Part shown: piece by piece, positions 46,044 through 54,795 of the stretch | Layout of the letters: every line of letters starts with the position of its first letter | How positions within the stretch are numbered: position 1 is the stretch's first letter | Assembly (NCBI GenBank): GCA_945861305.1 | Contig: CAMATW010000016.1 | Span: 1 to 54,795 of the forward strand | Direction of reading: 5' to 3' | Source: Bordetella parapertussis | GTDB lineage: Bacteria; Pseudomonadota; Gammaproteobacteria; Burkholderiales; Burkholderiaceae_C | Length of the DNA stretch: 54,795 bases | Notes under the pieces: generated by a model | What the model saw: only the letters and a program-made list of their open reading frames with translations | The model's database searches: none | What the model was told of the DNA's origin: nothing | Made by a program: the position numbers and the translations under genes

Positions 46044-46972
46044 CATGCGCTGGTCACCACGCGCAAATGCAAGCCCCAAGCCACACCTGCAAACACCGTG
46101 GCACCCAGCCAATGGTTCATGCGAAAGGCCTTGAAGCAGCCCTCGCGTTCGCGCTTGTAAATCATGCCGAAATGCCACATGGCTTGAAATGCGGCAATCT
46201 CCATGGCAAACCACAGCGGCCAAGCCAAGCCAAAGCTTTGCAACAGCACCAAACTGCCCAACAAGTACGCCGCATAAAACAGCAACACTCCCCACACATC
46301 AAAGCGACCTAAAGTAATGGCCGAGGTTTTCATGCCGATGCGCAAATCGTCATCGCGGTCAACCATGGCGTATTCGGTGTCGTAAGCCAACACCCAAAAC
46401 AGGTTGACTGCCAACAAGCCCCAAGCCATGGGCGGCACCGCTTGCCACACACCTTGTAGGGTAAGAGGGCCACCGTTGACAGCGGCAAACGCCATGGGAA
46501 TGCCAAAGCTGAAAGCCACGCCCAGCACCGCCTGGGGCATAGCGACGAAACGCTTGGCATAAGGATAGATGAGCGTGACCGCCAAAGCCACGAACGACCA
46601 CGCTACCGTCACCGTGTTGGTGCTGAGCACCAAACCAAACGCACACATGGCCAAGACCGCACCCGCTGTCAGCGCCTGTTTGACCGACAAAGCCCCCGAG
46701 GTGACGGGCCGCTGGGCGGTGCGTTTGACGTGCTTATCGAATTCGCGGTCCGCCACATCATTCACGCAACACCCCGCGCTGCGCATCAGAAAAGTGCCCA
46801 GCACAAACACCACCAACAAATGCCATCCCGGAAAACCGCCACTGGCCAACCACAATGCACTAAGGGTGGGCCACAGCAACAACAACCAGCCAGCGGGACG
46901 GTTGAAGCGAATCAGGTCAAGGTAAAGCGCCAGCGCAGAGCGCGGCGGTTCAAGCGGTGTGGCGTCGTTCAT
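46043..46972 (-). CDS. ubiA: 4-Hydroxybenzoate octaprenyltransferase
   Basis: 309-residue inner-membrane prenyltransferase of ubiquinone synthesis with eight to nine helices. The two aspartate-rich motifs are N-D-V-A-D-R-E-F-D near residue 70 and [12 protein letters not shown] near residue 195. Last gene of the yggT-recG-oxyR-ubiA series. Confidence 0.95.
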   Translation of the reverse strand: MNDATPLEPPRSALALYLDLIRFNRPAGWLLLLWPTLSALWLASGGFPGWHLLVVFVLGTFLMRSAGCCVNDVADREFDKHVKRTAQRPVTSGALSVKQALTAGAVLAMCAFGLVLSTNTVTVAWSFVALAVTLIYPYAKRFVAMPQAVLGVAFSFGIPMAFAAVNGGPLTLQGVWQAVPPMAWGLLAVNLFWVLAYDTEYAMVDRDDDLRIGMKTSAITLGRFDVWGVLLFYAAYLLGSLVLLQSFGLAWPLWFAMEIAAFQAMWHFGMIYKREREGCFKAFRMNHWLGATVFAGVAWGLHLRVVTSA

Positions 46973-46989
46973 GAAAATGGCAAACCGCT

Positions 46990-47952
46990 TCAGGTGAGTC
47001 GATGCACGCCTGGCAACTCGCTGGCGACGATGGCGTTGCGCAGGGCGGCGATGGCTTCATAGCGGGTGAAACTGCGCCGCCACGCCAACACCACACGGCG
47101 CGTGGGGGGTGCGTCGTCGCCTTCGACGATGGGCAAGTAGCGCACATAGGTGTCGAGGGTTTTTTTCTTTTTTATTGGCGAGGTCAAAGCGTCTTTGGGG
47201 ACGCTCAAGCGCGGCACTACCGTTACACCCATGCCCGCGGCCACCATGTGTTTGATGGTTTCCAGCGATGAGCCTTCAAAGCTTTTGCGTATGCCCTCGG
47301 CGTCGCTGGAGAAGCGGGCGAATTCGGGGCACACCTCCAGCACATGGTCGCGAAAGCAGTGGCCATTGCCCAAGAGCAACATGGTCTCAGCTTTCAACTC
47401 GGTGGCGCTGATGCTTTCGCGCGTGGACAGCGGGTGGTTGCTGGGCAAAGCGGCCATGAAGGGTTCGTCGTAGAGCTGCGCCACCGCCAAACCAGCGTCG
47501 GGAAAAGGCTCGGCCATGATGGCGCAATCGATCTCGCCGGTGCGCAGCATCTCAAGCAACTTCACCGTGAAATTTTCTTGCAGCATCAGTGGCATTTGCG
47601 GCGTCATATCGATGCTGTGGCGTACCAACTCGGGCAGCAAATACGGTGCGATGGTGTAGATCACGCCCAAACGCAAAGGACCCGACAAAGGGTCTTTGCC
47701 GCGCTTGGCGGTTTCTTTGATGCTGGCGGTTTGGTCCAGCACGTTTTGCGCTTGGCGCACAATTTCTTCACCCAAGGGCGTGACCGTCACTTCATTGGCA
47801 TTGCGTTCAAACAGTTTGACCTGCAACTCTTCTTCCAAGTTTTTGATGCCCACCGACAGCGTGGGCTGCGAGACAAAGCAGGCCTCGGCAGCGCGGCCAA
47901 AATGTTTTTCGCGGGCCACGGCGACGATGTATTTGAGTTCGGTCAGTGTCAT
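46990..47952 (-). CDS. oxyR: Hydrogen peroxide-inducible regulator OxyR (LysR family)
   Basis: 320 residues. The N-terminal helix-turn-helix contains [16 protein letters not shown]. The regulatory domain keeps the peroxide-sensing pair in [12 protein letters not shown], with the two cysteines nine residues apart as in E. coli Cys199/Cys208. It is read 5 bp after recG and, unlike many LysR genes, is not divergent from a target. Confidence 0.95.
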   Translation of the reverse strand: MTLTELKYIVAVAREKHFGRAAEACFVSQPTLSVGIKNLEEELQVKLFERNANEVTVTPLGEEIVRQAQNVLDQTASIKETAKRGKDPLSGPLRLGVIYTIAPYLLPELVRHSIDMTPQMPLMLQENFTVKLLEMLRTGEIDCAIMAEPFPDAGLAVAQLYDEPFMAALPSNHPLSTRESISATELKAETMLLLGNGHCFRDHVLEVCPEFARFSSDAEGIRKSFEGSSLETIKHMVAAGMGVTVVPRLSVPKDALTSPIKKKKTLDTYVRYLPIVEGDDAPPTRRVVLAWRRSFTRYEAIAALRNAIVASELPGVHRLT

Positions 47953-47957
47953 GGGGT

Positions 47958-50090
47958 TCAGGCCTTCAAGAAGTCAGATTTTCCACCCAACCAGCGCTGC
48001 ACATGGCGCTCTGCTTGTTCAGGGTACTGGTCCAGCATCAGCGGGGCGAGTTGCTGGGCCCAGGCTAAGAGATCGGTGTCTACGCTCAAGTCAGCAAACC
48101 GAAGCAAGGCCGCCCCCGACTGGCGCGAACCCAAAAACTCGCCGGGGCCTCGAATGTCAAGGTCACGCCTTGCGATTTCAAAACCGTCATTTGTCTCGGC
48201 CATGGCGCGCAAGCGCTCACGGGCGGTGTCGCTCAAGCGGCCATGCTCACCCAGTGAATACAGCAACACACACGCAGATGCCGCAGCACCGCGCCCCACC
48301 CGTCCACGCAGCTGGTGCAACTGGCTCAGGCCAAAACGCTCGGCGTGTTCAATCACCATCAGCGAGGCATTGGGTACATCCACCCCCACTTCAATCACCG
48401 TGGTGCTGACCAACACGCCCATTTGCCCCTGCACGAAGAGTGACATCACCGCCTTCTTTTCAGCTTGCGCCATGCGCGAATGCAGCAAGCCCACCATCAC
48501 ACCCGGCAGCGCCTCGCACAAGGCTTGGTGGGTGTCGGTGGCGTTGCGCAAATCGAGCGCTTCGCTTTCTTCAATCAAGGGGCAGACCCAGTAAATTTGA
48601 CGCCCCTCTTGCAACTGCACCCGGATGCGCTCGACGATTTCGTCGCGGCGGGTATCGGCCACCAGCTTGGTGACGATGGGTGTGCGGCCTGGGGGCAATT
48701 CGTCGATGGTTGATACATCCAAATCGGCGTAATAGCTCATGGCCAAGGTGCGGGGGATGGGCGTGGCGCTCATCATCAGCAAATGCGGCTCTTGTGCCTG
48801 TGCGCTCGGCGAGCCAAAGGTGTCTGCATCCGAGAGTTTTTGCCGCAGGGCCAAGCGCTGGGCCACGCCAAAGCGGTGTTGCTCATCGATGATGGCCAAG
48901 GCCAGCGCTTTGAACTGCACCTTGTCTTGAATCACGGCATGGGTGCCCACCACCAGCGCGGCCTCGCCACTGGCCACCAGCGCCAGCATGGCGTCTCGTT
49001 CCTTTTTCTTTTGGCTGCCCGTCAACCACGCCACTTGCAAGCCCAGCGGTGTCAGCACGGGTTCTAGCCAGCCTATCAGTTTTCGAAAATGCTGCTCAGC
49101 CAAAATTTCGGTAGGTGCCATCAAAGCGCATTGCCAACCAGCGTCTATGCACTGCGCGGCAGCTAAGGCCGCCACCACGGTTTTGCCCGAGCCCACATCG
49201 CCTTGCAGCAAGCGGTGCATGGGCACGGCGCGGGCCACATCGTTGGCAATTTCTTGCACCACCCGTTGTTGTGCTTGGGTTAGCTGAAACGGCAGCGCCG
49301 CATGAAGTTGCGCCAACACACCTGTGGGCTTGTGGCTGTGCTGTAGCAGCGGGGCATTCAGCAACTGTCGCTCGCGTTTAGCCTGCAACTGCGAGAGCTG
49401 CTGCGCCAGCAGCTCCTCGGCTTTCAAACGCTGCCAAGCCGCGTGGGTGTGGTCTTCCAACTGCGCCAAGGACACGCTGGGCGTGGGGTGGTGCAAAAAC
49501 TGCAATGCTTGCGCCAAGCCCCAGCTGTGCGGTGGCAAGTGCTGCGCGGGAATGGTTTCGTTGAATGCCGCGCCTCGCAAGGCCTGCGCCAAACCGCCTT
49601 GCACCGCTTTGCGAATATAGGCTTGGGGCAGCTCGGCACTGCTGGGGTACACAGGCGTCAAGGCGGTGGCCAACACGCCCCCTGCGGCTTGGACGGTGGG
49701 GTGCATCATGGTGCGGCCCATGAAGCCGCCACGTACCTCGCCGCGCAAACGCACTTGGCGACCCACTTCCAAGGCCTTTTGCATATTGGGGTAGAAATTG
49801 AAAAAGCGCAGGGTGCAGGTATCGCTGCCATCGTCCACTACCGCTTGCAATTGGCGACGCGGCTTGAACACCACATTGCAGCTTTTCACCACCGCTTCGA
49901 TTTGCACCACCTCGCCGTCGCGGGCCTCGGCCAGCTTCACCAGCTGGGTTTCGTCTTCGTAGCGAAACGGTAGGTGCAGCGCTAAATCGATGGGGCGCAG
50001 CAAGCCCATTTTTCGCAAGGCTTTTTGCGGTGCGCTCAGGGGCTTGGCCGCTGCTGGCGCTGTGGGCTCAGAAGTTCCCGCGCCAGCCAT
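47958..50090 (-). CDS. recG: ATP-dependent DNA helicase RecG
   Basis: Branch-migration helicase of 710 residues. An N-terminal wedge domain is followed by Walker A G-D-V-G-S-G-K-T, the box I-I-D-E-Q-H-R-F-G and the C-terminal L-R-G-R-V-G-R-G and D-I-R-G-P-G-E-F-L-G. The chosen ATG overlaps the yggT end by 23 bp. A start nearer M-G-L-L-R-P-I-D is also possible. Confidence 0.96.
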   Translation of the reverse strand: MAGAGTSEPTAPAAAKPLSAPQKALRKMGLLRPIDLALHLPFRYEDETQLVKLAEARDGEVVQIEAVVKSCNVVFKPRRQLQAVVDDGSDTCTLRFFNFYPNMQKALEVGRQVRLRGEVRGGFMGRTMMHPTVQAAGGVLATALTPVYPSSAELPQAYIRKAVQGGLAQALRGAAFNETIPAQHLPPHSWGLAQALQFLHHPTPSVSLAQLEDHTHAAWQRLKAEELLAQQLSQLQAKRERQLLNAPLLQHSHKPTGVLAQLHAALPFQLTQAQQRVVQEIANDVARAVPMHRLLQGDVGSGKTVVAALAAAQCIDAGWQCALMAPTEILAEQHFRKLIGWLEPVLTPLGLQVAWLTGSQKKKERDAMLALVASGEAALVVGTHAVIQDKVQFKALALAIIDEQHRFGVAQRLALRQKLSDADTFGSPSAQAQEPHLLMMSATPIPRTLAMSYYADLDVSTIDELPPGRTPIVTKLVADTRRDEIVERIRVQLQEGRQIYWVCPLIEESEALDLRNATDTHQALCEALPGVMVGLLHSRMAQAEKKAVMSLFVQGQMGVLVSTTVIEVGVDVPNASLMVIEHAERFGLSQLHQLRGRVGRGAAASACVLLYSLGEHGRLSDTARERLRAMAETNDGFEIARRDLDIRGPGEFLGSRQSGAALLRFADLSVDTDLLAWAQQLAPLMLDQYPEQAERHVQRWLGGKSDFLKA

Positions 50091-50616
50091 GCAAGACCAT
50101 TTCGAACACCTTGATGAGCAAGATCACCACCATGGGCGACAAGTCCAAGCCAGCCACCGTGGGCAAAAAGCGTCGAACCGGGCGCAGCAGAGGTTCGACC
50201 AAGCTTTGCAACCAGTAGACCGTGGCGTCATCCACCCTAAGCCACGATACAAAGATAGACACCACCACCAACCAAAACATGCCTGACAACACCAAGCCCA
50301 GCAGGTCCAACAAAGCGCCCATCAACACAGACACTGGGTCCAAGCTCGCGCCAAACAGCAAAGCAATCACGGCGGCTTGCAACAGCATCACCAAGAATGC
50401 TGCCACCAAACTGCCCAGATCGACGCGACCCACTTTGGGCAAAACACGCCGCAGGGGCAGCACCAACCAATCGGTCAAACCCACCACCCAGGCACCTGCA
50501 CTGTTGCCTAAGCCCACACGCAGGCCCAGCCACAACATATAGGCCCGAAGCAAACACATGCCCGCCAGCAGGCTGGCGATGGTTTGCACCACCATCACAA
50601 CAATCGAATTCACCAT
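50068..50616 (-). CDS. yggT: YggT family membrane protein
   Basis: 182 residues with four to five helices in two YggT repeats. Each has the family phrase P-L-R-R-V-L-P and [11 protein letters not shown]. Function not firmly known; roles in osmotic response and division-associated membrane biology are proposed for the family. First in the recG operon. Confidence 0.88.
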   Translation of the reverse strand: MVNSIVVMVVQTIASLLAGMCLLRAYMLWLGLRVGLGNSAGAWVVGLTDWLVLPLRRVLPKVGRVDLGSLVAAFLVMLLQAAVIALLFGASLDPVSVLMGALLDLLGLVLSGMFWLVVVSIFVSWLRVDDATVYWLQSLVEPLLRPVRRFLPTVAGLDLSPMVVILLIKVFEMVLHGWRGNF

Positions 50617-50718
50617 GGCTTGGACTTTCTTTTCATGCTGTATTGCACCATACCCACCAAGCGGGTGCGAGAATCTGCCTCCCTTACCTTGGAACGGGCC
50701 TGTTCAGCCCTCAAGACC

Positions 50719-51810
50719 ATGACCTCTAGCGCTCCCTCCCGCCCATTTCGCTTAAGCGATTTCGACTTTCACCTCCCCACTGATTTGATCGCCCAAACGC
50801 CTGCCACTGAGCGCAGTGCCTCGCGTTTGCTGGACGGCCGTGGCGCTGTCCCGGTGGACCGCATCTTCAAAGACCTGCCCTCCTTGCTGATGCCTGGCGA
50901 CTTACTGGTGTTCAACGACACGCAGGTGATGCCTGCACGCTTGTTCGGTGAAAAAGCCAGCGGTGGGCAACTGGAACTCTTGGTGGAACGGGTATTGCCC
51001 TTGGCAGAGGGCGAGCCGCCGCACCAAGTGGTGGCGCATATGAAGGTCAGCAAAAAACCGGCTGTGGGTGCGGTGCTGCGCATGTTCAACCAAGCGGGTA
51101 CCGCTGTCGCCTTTGAAGCCACACTTTTGGGCCGTTGGCCCGATGTCGATGGGCCCTTATTTCGTTTCAGCTTGAGCGATGAGCCGCTGCGCCTGATGCA
51201 AACCCATGGCCACATTCCCCTGCCACCCTATATTGCGCGGGACAAACACAGCCAGAACGCGCAGGACGCCCAGCGTTACCAAACCGTGTTTGCCAAGCAC
51301 CCAGGAGCAGCGGCCGCACCCACGGCGGCACTGCATTTCGATCAAGCCTTGCTGGACGAATTGCAAGCCATGGGTGTGCAACGGGCCAGCGTCACCTTGC
51401 ATGTGGGTGCGGGGACGTTTTCGCCCGTGAAAACCGAGAACATCGCAGAGCACCGCATGCACAGCGAGTGGTACAGCATTCCCCCCAACACCTTGCAAGC
51501 CATCGCCGATTGCCAAGCCCGAGGGGGACGGGTGGTGGCGGTGGGCACGACATCGATTCGCACCTTGGAGAGCTGGGCACGCAGCGGATGCGTGGAGGGT
51601 GACACCGACATCTTCATCACGCCGGGTTTTGCGTTCCAAGTGGTGAATGTGTTGATCACCAACTTTCACCTGCCAAAATCCACCCTGCTGATGCTGGTGG
51701 CTGCGTTCGCCGGCTTTGAGCCCATGCAGGCGCTTTATCGCCATGCCATTACGCAGCGTTATCGGTTTTTCAGTTATGGCGATGCGATGCTGTTGGAGCG
51801 TCGCAATTGA
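50719..51810 (+). CDS. queA: S-adenosylmethionine:tRNA ribosyltransferase-isomerase
   Basis: 363 residues. QueA converts preQ1 in tRNA to epoxyqueuosine with AdoMet as ribosyl donor. Seen are [28 protein letters not shown] and [11 protein letters not shown]. The ATG at 50719 begins the family N-terminus; the frame is open back to 50584. The usual partner tgt follows, but about 830 bp away. Confidence 0.95.
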   Translation: MTSSAPSRPFRLSDFDFHLPTDLIAQTPATERSASRLLDGRGAVPVDRIFKDLPSLLMPGDLLVFNDTQVMPARLFGEKASGGQLELLVERVLPLAEGEPPHQVVAHMKVSKKPAVGAVLRMFNQAGTAVAFEATLLGRWPDVDGPLFRFSLSDEPLRLMQTHGHIPLPPYIARDKHSQNAQDAQRYQTVFAKHPGAAAAPTAALHFDQALLDELQAMGVQRASVTLHVGAGTFSPVKTENIAEHRMHSEWYSIPPNTLQAIADCQARGGRVVAVGTTSIRTLESWARSGCVEGDTDIFITPGFAFQVVNVLITNFHLPKSTLLMLVAAFAGFEPMQALYRHAITQRYRFFSYGDAMLLERRN

Positions 51811-51899
51811 GCACCCCACAAGCCCCGCGCCGCAGGCTCGGCCTCGCCTCCATGCTGACACAACGTCGGCTACGGCCGACCTGCGACACGGGTCTGGTC
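51811..51899. other. Non-coding spacer after queA with a short palindrome
   Basis: The only structure seen is GTCGGC-TACG-GCCGAC at about 51867-51882, a perfect 6-bp stem. It has no T run and is not a clear terminator. Confidence 0.4.
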
Positions 51900-51930
51900 G
51901 ATTGCTTCGACCTTAGGTCTCGCAAAGACG
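51900..51930. repeat. Palindromic repeat, GATTGCTTCG type, copy 2
   Basis: GATTGCTTCG-ACCT-TA-GGTCTCGCAAAGACG, with inner stem ACCT/AGGT. First of a tandem pair with 34-bp period. Confidence 0.6.
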
Positions 51931-51933
51931 GGG

Positions 51934-51965
51934 GATTGCTTCGGGGCTAAGCCCCTCGCAACGAC
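51934..51965. repeat. Palindromic repeat, GATTGCTTCG type, copy 3
   Basis: GATTGCTTCG-GGGCT-AAGCCCC-TCGCAACGAC, with a different inner stem but the same outer arms. It contains the stop codon and last six to seven codons of the PIN gene. Confidence 0.6.
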
Positions 51966-52333
51966 ACCGAAACATAGCTAACACCCAGCAAGCCTTGGTA
52001 ATCCGCATCCTGCGTCCACAGGGTGGCTTGGTGCGCCAAAGCCATGGAGTACATCGCAGCGTCGGCCATGGTGAGTTGGTGCTTGAGGGACAACTCGGCT
52101 GCTGCAATAGCCAGTGCATCGGTGAAATCGATGATGGGCGCTCGGCGCATCAGGTTCAAACAGGTGTCACGCAATTCAGCGGGCAGTTTGCGCGACAGCA
52201 CACGGTGAACTTCATAAATATTGATGCTGGTGACCAGTAGCTCGTCCGTTTTTTCTATGACAGGCTTGAACTTGGGACCATTCGGGCCAGCCAAAAAGAA
52301 CTCAATCCAGCCAGATGCGTCCACAATATTCAT
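51947..52333 (-). CDS. PIN-domain toxin (VapC-type)
   Basis: 128 residues, a probable ribonuclease toxin. The start M-N-I-V-D-A-S-G-W-I-E has the first acidic residue of the PIN site (Asp5), E at about 41 is in I-Y-E-V-H, and T-M-A-D-A and Q-D-A-D-Y carry the later acidic residues. Its ATG overlaps the antitoxin stop. The final residues V-S-V-S-L-R-G-A are encoded by repeat copy 3, so the native C-terminus may have been replaced. Confidence 0.85.
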   Translation of the reverse strand: MNIVDASGWIEFFLAGPNGPKFKPVIEKTDELLVTSINIYEVHRVLSRKLPAELRDTCLNLMRRAPIIDFTDALAIAAAELSLKHQLTMADAAMYSMALAHQATLWTQDADYQGLLGVSYVSVSLRGA

Positions 52334-52554
52334 TCATAGTCCTTGTCGGGCTCTTTGGGCGGCTCGATGTCGCCCAAGTCGTAGCCTTTGAGGATGCCGT
52401 AATATGCACTCATGGGCAGTAAAGGCGTGATCACTAATTCTTTGCCCCGCACTTCAAACTGAATTTGCGAACCCGGCTCTATGCCCAACTGCGCCCGCAT
52501 GGCCACTGGCAAGGTGACCTGCCCTTTGCTTGAAACCACCGCATTGCTTGACAT
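52330..52554 (-). CDS. AbrB/MazE-type antitoxin
   Basis: 74 residues with an N-terminal swapped-hairpin AbrB DNA-binding domain (V-V-S-S-K-G-Q-V-T-L-P-V-A-M-R) and a charged C-terminal tail that would cover the PIN toxin. GAGG lies 5 bp before the ATG. The gene overlaps the toxin by ATGA and follows a set of repeated half-sites, as expected for autoregulation. Confidence 0.88.
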   Translation of the reverse strand: MSSNAVVSSKGQVTLPVAMRAQLGIEPGSQIQFEVRGKELVITPLLPMSAYYGILKGYDLGDIEPPKEPDKDYE

Positions 52555-52563
52555 TTTTACCTC

Positions 52564-52606
52564 GCTTTACCTAATCTAAAAAGTAAAGCAAATTATGAAG
52601 TAAAGC
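52564..52606. promoter_or_regulatory. Probable autoregulatory operator of the toxin-antitoxin pair
   Basis: Three copies of a 7-bp half-site: GCTTTAC at 52564-52570, and its complement GTAAAGC at 52583-52589 and 52600-52606. The first two are inverted with a 12-bp gap; the last two are direct with 17-bp period. They start 10 bp upstream of the antitoxin ATG. Confidence 0.6.
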
Positions 52607-52631
52607 CTTGCGACTGTCCAGCGCCACTTAA

Positions 52632-53807
<1,176 letters not shown>

Positions 53808-53926
53808 AAACTACTCAGACAAACGGTTATCTTTTTGTAACTCCCCACACGCCAACACATTGGCATCGTGCGCACACTCAAGCCAAAGTTATTTCAGGGC
53901 GTCTTGGTGCCAAGCGATATAGAGTT

Positions 53927-54795
53927 TCATTGCAAAAATTCCATCACCGCTTGCGCCGACGGCAGCGGCGCCTCTTCATGCACCACATGGCCTGCCAGCG
54001 GGATGCTGGCCAAGGTGGCGTGGGGAATGGCCTTGAGGTAATCCTGTGCATTGCTGATGGGAATGAAGGCATCTTTGTCGCCCCACACCAACAAGACCGG
54101 CATCTTCAGGCTTTGCAAACGCGGCACGGGGTCGCTGTTGCGGCTTTGGCGCATACGCTCTATCAAGGCCGTGCGAACCCCAGGCGCTCGCATCATGTCT
54201 TGGTAGCGGCGCAGGGTCTCGGGCTTGAGCAATTTGGCATCGCCATAGGCGGGTGCCACGCCGATTTTCAAAGCCCAAGCGGGCAAGCTGTATTGCATCA
54301 AACCCAGCCAAGGCGAGACTTGGTAAGTGAACTCTGTGGTCGAGCGAGGGTCTGGGAAACCATCGGGGGCGACCAACACCAAGTGGCTCACGCGCTCAGG
54401 ATGAGCCGCCGCAAAATTCCACGCGATGCGCCCGCCCATGGAATGCCCGCCCACCGCCACGCGCTGCAAACCTAAGTGATCCAGCAGCGCCAGCAAACGG
54501 GCCACATCCGCTTCGTCCGAGTAATCGTTGTTCACTGCCGGCCCCGTCAAACCGAAGGCCGGCACATCGATACGCACCACCCGCCACTGTGTTTCCAGCG
54601 CTTGCGACCAAGCGTCCCATGTCTGCAAGCTGGCGCCAAAGCCATGCAATAAAACAAGGGTGGGCGCGTCGCGTGGGCCAGCGTCTTGAATGAAATAAGG
54701 CTGCGCTCCAACCATCAACTGCGCAGTGCCAGCCCTTGCGTAGCTTTGCAGCAAGCGCTCGCGGGCGAGATCTGGCGTCCAAGCCAACCAAAGCG
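53927..54795 (-). CDS. Alpha/beta hydrolase with probable N-terminal anchor (5' truncated by window edge)
   Basis: At least 286 residues of an alpha/beta hydrolase with H-G-F-G-A-S-L-Q-T-W, nucleophile elbow G-G-H-S-M-G-G-R and G-D-K-D-A-F-I-P. The frame stays open to the last base, and the residues before W-T-P-D-L-A-R-E look like the end of a membrane anchor, so the true start lies outside the window. Substrate unknown. Confidence 0.82.
   Translation of the reverse strand, partial: LWLAWTPDLARERLLQSYARAGTAQLMVGAQPYFIQDAGPRDAPTLVLLHGFGASLQTWDAWSQALETQWRVVRIDVPAFGLTGPAVNNDYSDEADVARLLALLDHLGLQRVAVGGHSMGGRIAWNFAAAHPERVSHLVLVAPDGFPDPRSTTEFTYQVSPWLGLMQYSLPAWALKIGVAPAYGDAKLLKPETLRRYQDMMRAPGVRTALIERMRQSRNSDPVPRLQSLKMPVLLVWGDKDAFIPISNAQDYLKAIPHATLASIPLAGHVVHEEAPLPSAQAVMEFLQ

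Noticed and set aside
47344..48594. 416-codon plus-strand frame over oxyR and recG
   Set aside because: It crosses the boundary of two well-supported genes and has no domain.
51867..51882. Terminator of queA at GTCGGC-TACG-GCCGAC
   Set aside because: The stem is short and no T run follows.

Overview
The window is a chromosomal segment of a betaproteobacterium of the order Burkholderiales, most likely family Comamonadaceae (freshwater Limnohabitans/Rhodoferax type). That placement is inferred from the gene families and neighbourhoods: hemE-priA, recG-oxyR-ubiA, Bug-type solute receptors, an IorB with a long C-terminal extension, and DUF1840 next to a SrkA kinase. The genus is a guess. Nearly all of the DNA is coding. 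I see no prophage, insertion sequence, CRISPR array or rRNA operon.

Layout. 1-7240: the 3' end of dsbD, then hemE, an AT-rich 334-bp gap with two perfect DnaA boxes, priA, an AEC-family carrier on the minus strand, and rep helicase. 7294-9510: class II aldolase, TfoX-N protein and selD. 9602-16284: an arylpyruvate (indolepyruvate) ferredoxin oxidoreductase (iorA-iorB) followed by a complete TRAP transporter (dctP-dctQ-dctM). 16202-17311: a small minus-strand envelope operon (cupin plus surface-adhesin-E-like protein) and tRNA-Phe. 17377-19067: an ABC-2 exporter of NodI/NodJ type. 19077-28222: one long minus-strand operon with two acyl-CoA ligases, a Liv-type ABC importer and a Bug receptor, divergent from a Crp/Fnr regulator, with a perfect palindrome in the shared control region. 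28318-34045: the regulator, a pseudouridine synthase, htpG behind a consensus sigma-32 promoter, a SrkA-like kinase, DUF1840 and a hydrolase. 34119-43307: the spc and alpha ribosomal-protein operons on the minus strand, from rplN to rplQ, with secY, infA, rpmJ and rpoA, followed immediately by initiator tRNA. 43396-46043: glpK, proC and a small secreted lysine-rich peptide gene with its own terminator. 46043-50616: yggT-recG-oxyR-ubiA. 50719-53807: queA and tgt, separated by palindromic repeats and an AbrB/PIN toxin-antitoxin pair. The window ends in a truncated hydrolase.

How the genes work together. The catabolic parts suggest an organism that takes up small aromatic or carboxylic acids through TRAP, Bug and Liv transporters and activates them as CoA thioesters or oxidises arylpyruvates. 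The ribosomal block joins ribosomal proteins, IF-1, SecY, RNA polymerase alpha and initiator tRNA in one apparent transcription unit. Most of the window is well-known biology. The points most worth a second look are the DnaA-box region, the sigma-32 promoter of htpG, the palindrome at the CoA-ligase/Crp control region, initiator tRNA behind rplQ, a 43-codon ORF overlapping rplN, the secreted basic peptide, and repeats that form the 3' ends of two genes.
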